Below are positions 35,486 to 43,870 of a stretch of DNA of 64,000 bases, piece after piece. A program made the position numbers and the translations under genes. This DNA comes from Oceanibaculum nanhaiense (GTDB taxonomy: Bacteria; Pseudomonadota; Alphaproteobacteria; Oceanibaculales; Oceanibaculaceae). The stretch's first letter is position 1, and the number at the start of each line of letters is the position of its first letter. Below the pieces are notes generated by a model, which saw only the letters and a list, made by a program, of their open reading frames with translations, was not told where the DNA came from and did no database searches. The stretch spans positions 62,001 to 126,000 of the forward strand of contig NZ_MPOB01000004.1 of NCBI RefSeq assembly GCF_002148795.1, given 5' to 3'.

Positions 35486-36679
35486 TCAGGCGGCGGCGCT
35501 TTTCGCCCCGGTGTTGGCCTCGCCCAGATAGGCCAGCGCTTCCGCCACGCCGCTTGCCTTGATCGGCACGCCGGCCAGCTTCAGCCCCATCTCGACGCCG
35601 GACAGCGTGCCGGCCAGCGCCAGATCGTTGAAATCGCCCAGATGGCCGATGCGGAATACCTTGCCGGCAACCTTGCCGAGGCCGGCGCCCAGCGACATGT
35701 CGAACTTGTCCAGGATGATCTTGCGCAGCGCATCGGCATTGTGGCCGTCCGGCATCAGCACGGCGGTCAGCGCGCTGGAATATTCCTCCGGGTTCTTCGC
35801 CAGGATTTCCAGACCCCAGCCGCGCACCGCGCGCCGGGTCGCCTCGGCATGCCGGTCATGACGGGCGAACACATTGTCCAGCCCTTCCTCCAGCAGCATG
35901 TCGAGGGCTTCCTTCAGCCCGTAGAGCAGGTTGGTCGCCGGGGTGTAGGGGAAATAGCCCTTCTCGTTGGCCGCCAGCATCGGCGCCCAGTCCCAGTAGG
36001 ATTTCTGCAGGCCGGCTTTCTTCGACGCGGCAATCGCCTTGTCGCTGATTGCGTTGAAGGACAGGCCCGGCGGCAGCATCAGCCCCTTCTGCGAGCCGGC
36101 GACGGTGACATCCACGCCCCACTCGTCATGGCGGTAGTCGATGGAGCCGAGCGACGAAATCGTATCGACCAGGAACAGCGCGGGATGGCCGGCGGCGTCG
36201 ATCGCCTTGCGGATCAGCCCGATGCGGCTGGTCACGCCGGTCGAGGTCTCGTTATGCACGGCGCACACCGCCTTGATGGTGTGGGTCTTGTCTTCGGTCA
36301 GTTTGGCCTCGATCAGCGCCGGATCGACGCCACCGCGCCAGTCGCCGGGCACAAAATAGACGGTCAGGCCCAGCCGGCCCGCCATCTCCTGCCACAGGCT
36401 GGCGAAGTGGCCGGTCTCGACCATCAGCACCTTGTCACCGGGCGACAATGTGTTGACCAGCGCGGCTTCCCACGCGCCGGTACCCGAGGCCGGGAAGATG
36501 ATGACCGGATTCTTCGTCTTGAATACCGGCTTCAGTCCGTCCAGCACATATTTGCCCAGCACGCCGAATTCCGGCCCGCGATGATCCATGGTCGGCGCGT
36601 CGATGGCGCGCAACACCCGGTCGGGAACGTTGGTCGGACCAGGAATCTGCAGGAAATGGCGGCCGGCACGGTAGGTCAT
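35486..36679 (-). CDS. class V aminotransferase, serine/alanine-glyoxylate type
   Basis: A 397-residue PLP enzyme of fold type I. The ATG at 36679 gives the family start MTYRAGRHFLQIPGPTNVP; the open frame extends to 36754 but the extra part includes a 12-bp repeat unit and is not conserved-looking. The Schiff-base lysine is Lys198 in AGSQKGLML, with HNETSTGV before it. Expected reaction: transfer of an amino group from serine, alanine or an analogue to glyoxylate. It lies upstream of the TRAP operon on the same strand and is divergent from the 2-hydroxyacid dehydrogenase gene. Confidence 0.9.
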   Translation of the reverse strand: MTYRAGRHFLQIPGPTNVPDRVLRAIDAPTMDHRGPEFGVLGKYVLDGLKPVFKTKNPVIIFPASGTGAWEAALVNTLSPGDKVLMVETGHFASLWQEMAGRLGLTVYFVPGDWRGGVDPALIEAKLTEDKTHTIKAVCAVHNETSTGVTSRIGLIRKAIDAAGHPALFLVDTISSLGSIDYRHDEWGVDVTVAGSQKGLMLPPGLSFNAISDKAIAASKKAGLQKSYWDWAPMLAANEKGYFPYTPATNLLYGLKEALDMLLEEGLDNVFARHDRHAEATRRAVRGWGLEILAKNPEEYSSALTAVLMPDGHNADALRKIILDKFDMSLGAGLGKVAGKVFRIGHLGDFNDLALAGTLSGVEMGLKLAGVPIKASGVAEALAYLGEANTGAKSAAA

Positions 36680-36715
36680 GATCGATATCTTCTTTGTCTG
36701 AGTTGGCGCCCAGAG

Positions 36716-36730
36716 GGGGTGTCCAAGGGC
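36716..36730. repeat. single unit related to the 12-bp repeat
   Basis: GGGTGTCCAAGGGCA in the leader of the aminotransferase gene matches about one unit of the tandem repeat at 23830 (CGTCTCCAAGGG). A single unit is weak evidence. Confidence 0.35.
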
Positions 36731-36755
36731 AGCCCGATTGCGGTTGATTTGCATA

Positions 36756-36898
36756 GTGCATGCAATTTGCCGGGGTATGTCAAGCTGCCATTACCGGCGC
36801 GTCACTGTTCTGCAATGCAGCATTTTCAACGAAATCGCCGATATTGCAGGATTCGCATCAGGTGGTTCAGGGCGTGCGTTGAATTTTGCATGCAAAAT
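36756..36898. promoter_or_regulatory. divergent control region with TTGCATGCAA palindromes
   Basis: The 317-bp gap between the aminotransferase and dehydrogenase starts holds a perfect 16-bp palindrome ATTTTGCATGCAAAAT (36883-36898), about 100 bp before the dehydrogenase start, and a second near copy GTGCATGCAA (36756-36765), about 77 bp before the aminotransferase start. They are good operator candidates for the GntR regulator encoded at 39963. The rest of the gap shows no gene. Confidence 0.6.
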
Positions 36899-36996
36899 GC
36901 TAGGCTTTCCTGCAATCGCTTGCGTTCGCCCGTGAAGCGCGCAACTCTCGCATCCTCCGCCTGTAACTGGCCCCTATAACTGGAAAGCCCGATCCC

Positions 36997-39954
36997 GTGT
37001 CCGCCATCCAGCCAGCCGCCAAGCCGGTATCCAAGCCTGCCTCTTCTTCCCGCAAGGCCCGCATCGCGCCGGGCGATAGCGGCCTCGCCGCGCGCCTGCG
37101 CCGGGAGATGGAAGGCGATGTGCTGTTCGACGGTTTCAGCCGCGGGCGCTATTCCACCGACGCCTCGATCTACCAGATCGAACCGCTGGGCGTCGTCGTG
37201 CCGCGGAGTGAGGCGGATGTCCTGCGCGCGCTGGACATTGCGCGCGATGAGGGCGTGCCCGTGCTGCCGCGCGGCGGCGGCACCTCGCAATGCGGGCAGA
37301 CGGTGAACGAGGCGCTGGTCATCGACCACAGCCGGTTCCTGAATGACGTGATCTCGGTCGATCCGGAGGCGCGGACGGCCTGGGTGCATCCCGGCATCAC
37401 GCTGGACAAGCTGAACAAGCAGCTGAAGGGCACCGGCCTGTTCTTCCCGGTCGATATCTCGACCGGCAGCCGGGCCACCATCGGCGGCATGGCCGGCAAT
37501 AATTCCTGCGGCTCGCGGTCCCTGCGCTACGGCAACATGGTGCATAATGTCCGCGCCATCGAGGCGATTCTGGCGGATGGTACCGAGGCGTTTTTCGGTC
37601 CGGTGCCGGGCAATCTGGATGGGCTGGAGGGCAATCCGCGCTATCTGGAAATCGTGCAGAAGATGCGCGCGCTCGGCCTGCGCGAGGCCGACGAGATCAG
37701 GGCCCGTATCCCCGATATCCTGCGCAAGATCGGCGGTTACAACATCGAGACGATCAGGCCGGAGGGGCATAACATGTCCCATCTGCTGGTCGGCTCCGAG
37801 GGCACGCTGGGCTGGTTCCAGCGCATCCAGCTGGATTTGCAGCCGATCCCGCCGCACAAGGCGCTGGGCGTGTGCCACTTCCCGACCTTCCGCAAGGCGA
37901 TGGAAGCCACCCAGCACATCGTGAAGCTGGGGCCGACGGCGGTGGAGCTGGTGGACCGCACCATGATCGATCTGGCGCGCGACATCCCGGCCTTCCGTGA
38001 GACCGTCGATAAGTTCGTCGTCGGCGAGCCGGAGGCGCTGCTGCTGGTCGAATTCGCCGGCGAGGACAAGGCGGAACAGCTGCGCGGCCTGGCCAGTCTG
38101 GTCGAGCTGATGGGCGATCTGGGGTTCCCAGGCGCCGTGGTCGAGGCGACCGACCCGAAATTCCAGAGCGAGATCTGGGAAATCCGCAAGCAGGGGCTGA
38201 ACATCATGATGTCGATGAAGGGCGACGGCAAACCCGTCTCCTTCATCGAGGATTGCGCGGTGCCGCTGGCAGACCTTGCCGACTACACCGAGCGGCTGAC
38301 CGACATCTTCACCAAATACGGCACCAAGGGCACCTGGTACGCCCACGCCTCGGTCGGCACGCTGCATGTGCGCCCGATCCTGAACATGAAGACCGAGGAG
38401 GGCGCGAAGAACATGCGCGCCATCGCCGAGGAAGCCTTCGCCATGGTGCGCGAATACAAGGGCTGCCATTCCGGCGAGCATGGCGACGGCATCGTGCGCT
38501 CGGAATTCCACGAGCCGATGTATGGCAGCCGCATCGTGCGCGCCTTCGAGGAAGTGAAGGACAGTTTCGACCCCGAGGGCATGATGAACCCGGGCAAGAT
38601 CGTCCGCGCGCCGAAGATGGACGACCGCAGCCTGTTCCGCTTCAAGCCCGGCTATGCCATCCAGCCGCTGGAGACGGCGCTGGACTGGAGCGAGTGGGGC
38701 GGCCTCTCGGGTGCGGTCGAGATGTGCAACAACAATGGCGCCTGCCGCAAGGCCGATCCCGGCGTCATGTGTCCCAGCTACCGTGCCACCGGCGAGGAGA
38801 AGGACGTGACGCGCGGCCGAGCCAATTCCCTGCGGCTCGCCTTGTCCGGCCAGCTTGGCCCCGATGCGCTGCTGTCCGACGACATGTACCAGACCATGGA
38901 TCTCTGCGTCGGCTGCAAGGGCTGCAAGCGCGAATGCCCGACCGGCGTCGATATGGCGAAGATGAAGATCGAATTCCTGCATCATTACCGCAAGAAGCAC
39001 GGGCTGCGGCTGAAGGACCGGCTGGTTGCCTTCCTGCCGCGCTATGCCGGCCTCGCTTCGAAGCTGGCGCCGCTGCTCAATCTGCGCGACCGGATTCCGG
39101 GCCTGCCGCTGCTCACCGAAAAGCTGCTGGGCCTCAGCGCCAGGCGCAGCCTGCCGCAATGGCGCACGGACGCCTTCCGCGCGCCGGGCATTTCCACAGG
39201 GCCGGCGGATGGCGAGGCGGTCGTGCTGTTCGTCGATACCTTCAACCGCTATTTCGATGCGGAAAATGCCCGCGCCGCCGTGGCGGTGCTGACCGCCGCC
39301 GGCTACCGGGTGCATTTCGCCACCCCGCCGGAGGACCGGCCGCTGTGCTGCGGGCGCACCTTCCTGGCGGCCGGGCTGGTCGATGAGGCGAAAGCCGAAT
39401 CGCGCCGCATGCTGGAGGCGCTGAAACCCTATATCGAGGCCGGCGTGCCGGTGCTGGGGCTGGAGCCGTCCTGCCTGTTCACCCTGCGCGACGAGTTCCG
39501 CTCGATGCATCCGGGGGCGGAGGCTGACGCGCTGGCGGCCAAGGCCATGCTGCTGGAGGAATTCCTGGCCGCCGAGGCGCGCGAGGGCCGGCTGAAGCTC
39601 GCCCTGAAGCCGATCGCCGCCAGCAAGGCGCTGCTGCATGGCCATTGCCACCAGAAGGCCTTTGCCGTGATGCCCGCCGTCCAGCAGGTGTTGAAGCTGG
39701 TGCCGGGCCTGAACGTCGAAACCATCGACAGCTCCTGCTGCGGTATGGCCGGCGCCTTCGGCTATGAGGCGGAGCATTACGAGGTCTCGATGAAGATGGC
39801 GGAGGCCGCGCTGCTGCCGGCCATCCGCAAGGCCGACGCAAACGCGATCCTGGTCGCCGACGGCACGTCGTGCCGGCATCAGATTCACGATGGCGCGGCA
39901 CGGGAAGCCGTGCATGTGGTCCGGGTGCTCGAAATGGCGCTGGCGACGGAGTAG
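36997..39954 (+). CDS. FAD- and Fe-S-binding D-2-hydroxyacid dehydrogenase (GlcD/YdiJ-like)
   Basis: A 985-residue fused oxidoreductase. The N-terminal half is a FAD domain (LPRGGGTSQCGQTV near residue 90) with a FAD-oxidase C-terminal domain; the HSGEHGDG motif near 490 matches the metal/substrate site of this family. The C-terminal part carries Fe-S cysteines at about 576-592 and 637-650 (CVGCKGCKRECP) and two CCG-type motifs (PLCCGR near 782, SSCCGMAG near 912). It should oxidise a D-2-hydroxyacid (lactate, glycolate or 2-hydroxyglutarate) and pass electrons to a quinone or flavoprotein. GTG start. The aminotransferase and GntR neighbours fit hydroxyacid catabolism. Confidence 0.88.
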   Translation: MSAIQPAAKPVSKPASSSRKARIAPGDSGLAARLRREMEGDVLFDGFSRGRYSTDASIYQIEPLGVVVPRSEADVLRALDIARDEGVPVLPRGGGTSQCGQTVNEALVIDHSRFLNDVISVDPEARTAWVHPGITLDKLNKQLKGTGLFFPVDISTGSRATIGGMAGNNSCGSRSLRYGNMVHNVRAIEAILADGTEAFFGPVPGNLDGLEGNPRYLEIVQKMRALGLREADEIRARIPDILRKIGGYNIETIRPEGHNMSHLLVGSEGTLGWFQRIQLDLQPIPPHKALGVCHFPTFRKAMEATQHIVKLGPTAVELVDRTMIDLARDIPAFRETVDKFVVGEPEALLLVEFAGEDKAEQLRGLASLVELMGDLGFPGAVVEATDPKFQSEIWEIRKQGLNIMMSMKGDGKPVSFIEDCAVPLADLADYTERLTDIFTKYGTKGTWYAHASVGTLHVRPILNMKTEEGAKNMRAIAEEAFAMVREYKGCHSGEHGDGIVRSEFHEPMYGSRIVRAFEEVKDSFDPEGMMNPGKIVRAPKMDDRSLFRFKPGYAIQPLETALDWSEWGGLSGAVEMCNNNGACRKADPGVMCPSYRATGEEKDVTRGRANSLRLALSGQLGPDALLSDDMYQTMDLCVGCKGCKRECPTGVDMAKMKIEFLHHYRKKHGLRLKDRLVAFLPRYAGLASKLAPLLNLRDRIPGLPLLTEKLLGLSARRSLPQWRTDAFRAPGISTGPADGEAVVLFVDTFNRYFDAENARAAVAVLTAAGYRVHFATPPEDRPLCCGRTFLAAGLVDEAKAESRRMLEALKPYIEAGVPVLGLEPSCLFTLRDEFRSMHPGAEADALAAKAMLLEEFLAAEAREGRLKLALKPIAASKALLHGHCHQKAFAVMPAVQQVLKLVPGLNVETIDSSCCGMAGAFGYEAEHYEVSMKMAEAALLPAIRKADANAILVADGTSCRHQIHDGAAREAVHVVRVLEMALATE

Positions 39955-39962
39955 GATACGCC

Positions 39963-40670
39963 ATGGCCCTGCTGACATCCGATACGGTTACCGAACAGCG
40001 CATCGCCCGCCGCTCGCTGCATGACGAGGTGGTGGAGCGGCTGCGCGACCTGATCGTCGAGGGCGAGCTGGAGCCCGGCAAGCGCGTGCCCGAGCGTATC
40101 CTGTGCGAGCGTTTCGGCATCTCCCGCACGCCGCTGCGCGAGGCCTTGAAGGTGCTGGCTTCGGAAGGACTGGTCGAGTTGCTGCCCAATCGCGGCGCGG
40201 TCGTCGCGCCGCTGACCGTGGTGGAGCTGGACGAGATCGTCGAGGTGATGGTGGCGCTGGAAGGGCTGGCGGGATCGCTGGCGGCCAGCCGCATGACCGA
40301 TGCGGCCATCGCCGAGGTGAAGGCGCTGCATTACGAGATGCTGGCCTGCCATGCCCGCGCCGACCTGCATCTCTATTTCAAGCTGAACCAGGCAATCCAC
40401 CTGGCGATCATCGAAGGCGCGGGTAACGCCACGCTGGCGCAGACCTATGGCGCGTTGAACGGGCGCATCCGGCGGTTCCGCTACATGGCGAACCTGTCCG
40501 GCGAGCGCTGGGACCATGCGGTCGCCGAGCATAACGACATCCTGGGCGCGCTGGTGAAGCGCGATGCCGATTTGCTATCGCGGCTGCTGGCCGATCATCT
40601 CAGGAACAAATACCAGCATCTGAAGCAGGCCTATGAGGCTGCTTCGGATTCCACTCAGGCGGCCGAGTAA
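39963..40670 (+). CDS. GntR family regulator with FCD domain
   Basis: A 235-residue regulator with an N-terminal winged helix-turn-helix (about residues 15-80; RFGISRTPLREALKVL is the recognition helix) and a C-terminal FCD helical domain with possible metal-binding His residues (LHYEMLACHAR, EHNDIL, ADHL). It begins 8 bp after the dehydrogenase gene and is probably co-transcribed with it. The candidate TTGCATGCAA operators at 36756 and 36883 would make it an autoregulator of both divergent units. It converges with phaZ. Confidence 0.9.
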   Translation: MALLTSDTVTEQRIARRSLHDEVVERLRDLIVEGELEPGKRVPERILCERFGISRTPLREALKVLASEGLVELLPNRGAVVAPLTVVELDEIVEVMVALEGLAGSLAASRMTDAAIAEVKALHYEMLACHARADLHLYFKLNQAIHLAIIEGAGNATLAQTYGALNGRIRRFRYMANLSGERWDHAVAEHNDILGALVKRDADLLSRLLADHLRNKYQHLKQAYEAASDSTQAAE

Positions 40671-40679
40671 CCGGGCTTC

Positions 40680-41909
40680 CTACTTTTCGTGCTGGCGCAC
40701 GAAGGCGGCGATGCGCGGCATGATCTGCTCGCGCCAGCGCCTTCCGTTGAAGATGCCGTAATGGCCGACGCCCTTCTGCAGATAATGCTCCTGCATGGAT
40801 TTCGGCAGTTTCGTCACCAGATCATGCGCCGCCAGCGTCTGGCCGGGGGCGGAGATGTCGTCCAACTCGCCCTCGATGGTCATCAGCGCGGTCTTGGTGA
40901 TGGCGGCGGGATCGACCCGCTGGCCACGCCAGCGCAGCGTGCCCTTTGGCAGCAGGTGCAGCTTGAACACCCGCTCTACCGTGTCGAGGTAGAAGTCGGC
41001 CGAGATATCCTGCACCGTCAGATATTCATCGTAGAAGCGGCGGTGTCCGTCCGCCGATTCGCCATCGCCGCGGACCAGATGCTTGAACTGGTCGATATGG
41101 GCATGGAGATGCCGGCTCGGATTCATCGAAATGAAAGCGCCGACCTGCATGAAGCCCGGATAGACCCGCCGGCCAGCGCCCGGATAATGCAGCGGCACGG
41201 TGGTCACCACGTGATTTTCGAACCAGTCGAGCGGCCGGTTTTCGGCAAAGCGGGTGACGATGGTGGGGTTGGCGCGCGTATCGACCGGGCCGCCCATCAG
41301 CACCATGCTGCGGGGCTGCGCCGTGTCGCCGGCGGCGGCCATCAGCGAGACGGCGGCCAGCACCATGGGGGCCGGCTGGCAGACCGCGATCAGGTGAATG
41401 TCGCGGCCCAGATGCCGCATGAACTGCATCAGGTAGTCGATATAGGAGTCGAGGTCGAAACTGCCTTCCGAGGCGGGGATTCCCCGCGCATCGTGCCAGT
41501 CGGTCACATAGACGTCGTGCCCCGGCAGTAATGCCTGGACCGTGCCGCGCAGCAATGTCGCGAAATGGCCGGACATCGGCGCGACCACCAATACCTGCGG
41601 ATCGTTCAGCGCCTTGGCATCGCGCTTGAAATGCAGCAGGTCGCAGAAGGGCAGGCTGAGGACGACTTCCTGGGTCACGGGCACGGGTTTGCCGTCGATC
41701 TGCGTCGTATGCAGGCGCCATTCCGGCTTGTGGCGCTGCTTGATGACGCCCTCCAGCACTTCCGCGCCGGCGGCCAGCGACTGGCCCCACTGCGTGTAGC
41801 TGAGCGGCATCCAGGGGTTGCGCATCAGCGCCTGGGTCGCGTCGGTCATGATACGCACAGGGGCGAGCGCCGCCTGCTGCATCTCATAGAGATGGTAGAG
41901 CATATTCAT
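40680..41909 (-). CDS. phaZ: intracellular polyhydroxyalkanoate depolymerase
   Basis: A 409-residue intracellular PHB depolymerase of the alphaproteobacterial/Ralstonia PhaZ type, which breaks down stored polyester to 3-hydroxyacids. The N terminus MNMLYHLYEMQ is typical. The nucleophile is Cys177 in LIAVCQPAP in place of the lipase Ser, as known for this family; Asp and His of the triad are likely in EGELDDISAPGQ and GVGHYGIF near the C terminus. No phasin, synthase or phaR gene is in view. It converges with the GntR gene with 9 bp between. Confidence 0.92.
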   Translation of the reverse strand: MNMLYHLYEMQQAALAPVRIMTDATQALMRNPWMPLSYTQWGQSLAAGAEVLEGVIKQRHKPEWRLHTTQIDGKPVPVTQEVVLSLPFCDLLHFKRDAKALNDPQVLVVAPMSGHFATLLRGTVQALLPGHDVYVTDWHDARGIPASEGSFDLDSYIDYLMQFMRHLGRDIHLIAVCQPAPMVLAAVSLMAAAGDTAQPRSMVLMGGPVDTRANPTIVTRFAENRPLDWFENHVVTTVPLHYPGAGRRVYPGFMQVGAFISMNPSRHLHAHIDQFKHLVRGDGESADGHRRFYDEYLTVQDISADFYLDTVERVFKLHLLPKGTLRWRGQRVDPAAITKTALMTIEGELDDISAPGQTLAAHDLVTKLPKSMQEHYLQKGVGHYGIFNGRRWREQIMPRIAAFVRQHEK

Positions 41910-42355
41910 TTGTGCCTTTCCGCCTGGTGACCCTAGCCTTGCCGGTATCGGCGGCCGGGTATCCTGAACCGGTGGTGCGTTCCTCGTTTTTGATTATGGG
42001 CTCCAATCCCTTCGGATTGGTTAAGGCCGATTCCAGGTTCGAATCGATATGTTTGCCTATAATATCTAATACTCGTGGCAAATACAGTGACCGCAACCAA
42101 ATCTTGCGTCAAGCCGGCACGCGTTCGCGCTGCCGCTCCTTAGCTGGCATTTTATATTGTTGCTTTATGCGCAACGGCCATGGACTGGCGGCGCGGATGT
42201 CCTATGTGCAAGGGGCATGACGCCTCGCCGCGAAGATGCCCGTCCCGGATAAGCCGGCCCCGAAACAGCCGGCATTGGCTTTGCGCTTGGGGGAGGGTAG
42301 GGTTCGTGCCGTTTCCGTGTTTCTGTCCAGAATTTCTTAGCCCGTCAGGTTTTCC
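41910..42355. other. 446-bp intergenic region, locally AT-rich
   Basis: The longest gene-free stretch of the window, between the divergent phaZ and M14 peptidase genes. It contains a perfect 7-bp hairpin CCAATCC-CTTC-GGATTGG (42003-42020) and an AT-rich segment with TATAAT (42058-42063) on the plus strand. No clear -35 partner, ORF with ribosome site, tRNA or known RNA was seen. It probably holds the promoters of both genes. Confidence 0.5.
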
Positions 42356-43480
42356 ATGATCGCAATCAGCAGCGCCTTCGATGGCGGCAACATCGAGGTT
42401 GTCTCCCTGCAGGACGCCACCGCCCGCCTGCGCATCCGCAAGGATAATGCGGCGGACTTCTCGCAATGGTTCTATTTCCGCGTCACCGGGACACGAGGGC
42501 GGGCGCTGACCCTGGTCATCGAGAATGCCGGCGATGTGTCCTATCCGGGCGGCTTCGAGAATTATCACGCCGTCGCCTCCTATGACCGGCAGGACTGGTT
42601 CCGCGTGCCGACCCGGTTCGACGGCAAGATCATGACCATCGAGCATGTGCCGACCTCGGATGCGGTCTATTACGCCTATTTCGCACCCTATTCGATGGAA
42701 CGGCACGCCGATCTGGTGGCCGATGCGCTGACCTCGCCGCTGGTCGCGCTGGAGGTGCCGGGCAGGACGCTGGACGGGCAGGATATCGACATCCTGGAGA
42801 TTGGCGAGCCGGGCGAGGGCAAGCCGGCCCTTTGGGTGATCGCGCGCCAGCATCCCGGCGAGACCATGGCCGAATGGTGGGTCGAGGGCTTCCTCGACCG
42901 GCTGCTCGACCCGGCGGATGCGGCGTCCCGCGCGCTGCTGGAACGCGCCGTGCTTTATGTCGTTCCCAACATGAACCCGGACGGTAGCCGGCGCGGCAAT
43001 TTGCGGACCAACGCAACGGGCGCCAATCTGAACCGGGAATGGAAGGATCCCAGCCTGGAGCGCAGCCCGGAAGTGTTCCATGTCCGCCAGCGCATGATCG
43101 AGACCGGCATCAAACTCTGCCTCGACGTGCATGGCGACGAGGTGCTGCCGTATAATTTCATTGCCGGTTTCGAGGGCGTGCCCTCGGTAACGCCGGAGCG
43201 GCTTGCGCTGCTGGAGGAATTCAAGGATCGCTATGCTGCGCTCAACCCGGACTTCCAGACCGCCCATGGCTATCCGCCATCGGCGCCGGGCAAGGGTAAC
43301 CTCACCACCTCCACCGGCTATTTGGCGGAATTCCAGGGCGTGCTGGCGATGACGCTGGAGCAGCCCTTCAAGGATACCGCCGACACGCCGCGCCCGGAGG
43401 AGGGCTGGTCGCCGGAGCGCGCCATGCGGCTGGGCGCGTCGGTCATCGACGTGCTGCTGCCGATGGCGTCGAAGCTGTAG
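42356..43480 (+). CDS. M14 zinc carboxypeptidase, cytosolic carboxypeptidase (CCP) type
   Basis: A 374-residue protein with the two-domain plan of cytosolic carboxypeptidases: an N-terminal beta-sandwich domain (about residues 1-120, with FSQWFYFRVTG) and a carboxypeptidase domain. The zinc ligands are His166 and Glu169 in RQHPGET and His259 in LDVHGDE; the substrate-binding NMNPDG...RTNATGANLNR pattern and catalytic Glu335 in MTLEQPF are present. No signal peptide, so it acts in the cytoplasm. Eukaryotic relatives remove glutamates from tubulin; the bacterial substrate is unknown. The stop codon lies in a short tandem duplication. Confidence 0.88.
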   Translation: MIAISSAFDGGNIEVVSLQDATARLRIRKDNAADFSQWFYFRVTGTRGRALTLVIENAGDVSYPGGFENYHAVASYDRQDWFRVPTRFDGKIMTIEHVPTSDAVYYAYFAPYSMERHADLVADALTSPLVALEVPGRTLDGQDIDILEIGEPGEGKPALWVIARQHPGETMAEWWVEGFLDRLLDPADAASRALLERAVLYVVPNMNPDGSRRGNLRTNATGANLNREWKDPSLERSPEVFHVRQRMIETGIKLCLDVHGDEVLPYNFIAGFEGVPSVTPERLALLEEFKDRYAALNPDFQTAHGYPPSAPGKGNLTTSTGYLAEFQGVLAMTLEQPFKDTADTPRPEEGWSPERAMRLGASVIDVLLPMASKL

Positions 43481-43498
43481 GGGCGGCGGCGCTGTAGG
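43474..43498. repeat. 8-bp direct repeat with 17-bp period at the peptidase stop
   Basis: GCTGTAGG, including the TAG stop, occurs at 43474-43481 and again at 43491-43498. The period of 17 bp is the same as in the duplications at 16750 and 51009. Confidence 0.5.
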
Positions 43499-43518
43499 AT
43501 CAAGAGAGGGAAGAGAAG

Positions 43519-43869
43519 ATGATTACGCTCTATGGCATTCCGAACTGCGGCACGGTGAAGAAGGCGCGTGTCTGGCTGGAGGAAAAGGGCGTGGACTATC
43601 AGTTCCACGACTTCAAGAAGCAGGGGCTGGACGCCGGAACCGCCGAGGCCTGGGTGAAGGAACTGGGCACCGACAAGCTTGTGAACCGCAAGGGCACCAC
43701 CTGGCGCAAGCTCGACGACGCCACCCAGGCGCTGCTGCAGGGCCAGAATCCGGTACCGTCAATCCTGGAAAACCTGTCGGTCATCAAGCGCCCGGTCATC
43801 GATCTGGGCGACCGCCGGCTGGTCGGCTTCGGGCCGGAGCAGGTATCCGCCCTGGAAAGCCGGCTCTGA
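43519..43869 (+). CDS. ArsC/Spx/YffB-like thioredoxin-fold protein
   Basis: A 116-residue protein of the ArsC-like superfamily, closest in pattern to YffB/Spx-MgsR. The start MITLYGIPNCGTVKKA has a single active-site Cys10 in NCGTVKKA, followed by the family pieces FHDFKKQG and LVNRKGTTWRKLDD; there is no second Cys of a CxxC pair. The YffB group is thought to be a glutathione-dependent thiol reductase; arsenate reduction is less likely. It lies 1 bp before the aspartate dehydrogenase-like gene and is probably co-transcribed with it. Confidence 0.85.
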   Translation: MITLYGIPNCGTVKKARVWLEEKGVDYQFHDFKKQGLDAGTAEAWVKELGTDKLVNRKGTTWRKLDDATQALLQGQNPVPSILENLSVIKRPVIDLGDRRLVGFGPEQVSALESRL

Positions 43870-43870
43870 G

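Noticed and set aside
36826-39978. A 1050-codon open frame antisense to the FAD/Fe-S dehydrogenase gene
   Set aside because: It mirrors the codon structure of the sense gene, which has clear motifs throughout; long antisense frames are normal in GC-rich DNA, and this one is low-complexity and His/Arg/Gln-rich.
42028-42050. GGTTCGAATC resembling the T-arm of a tRNA
   Set aside because: The flanking bases do not form the T stem, and no acceptor, D or anticodon arms can be drawn on either strand.
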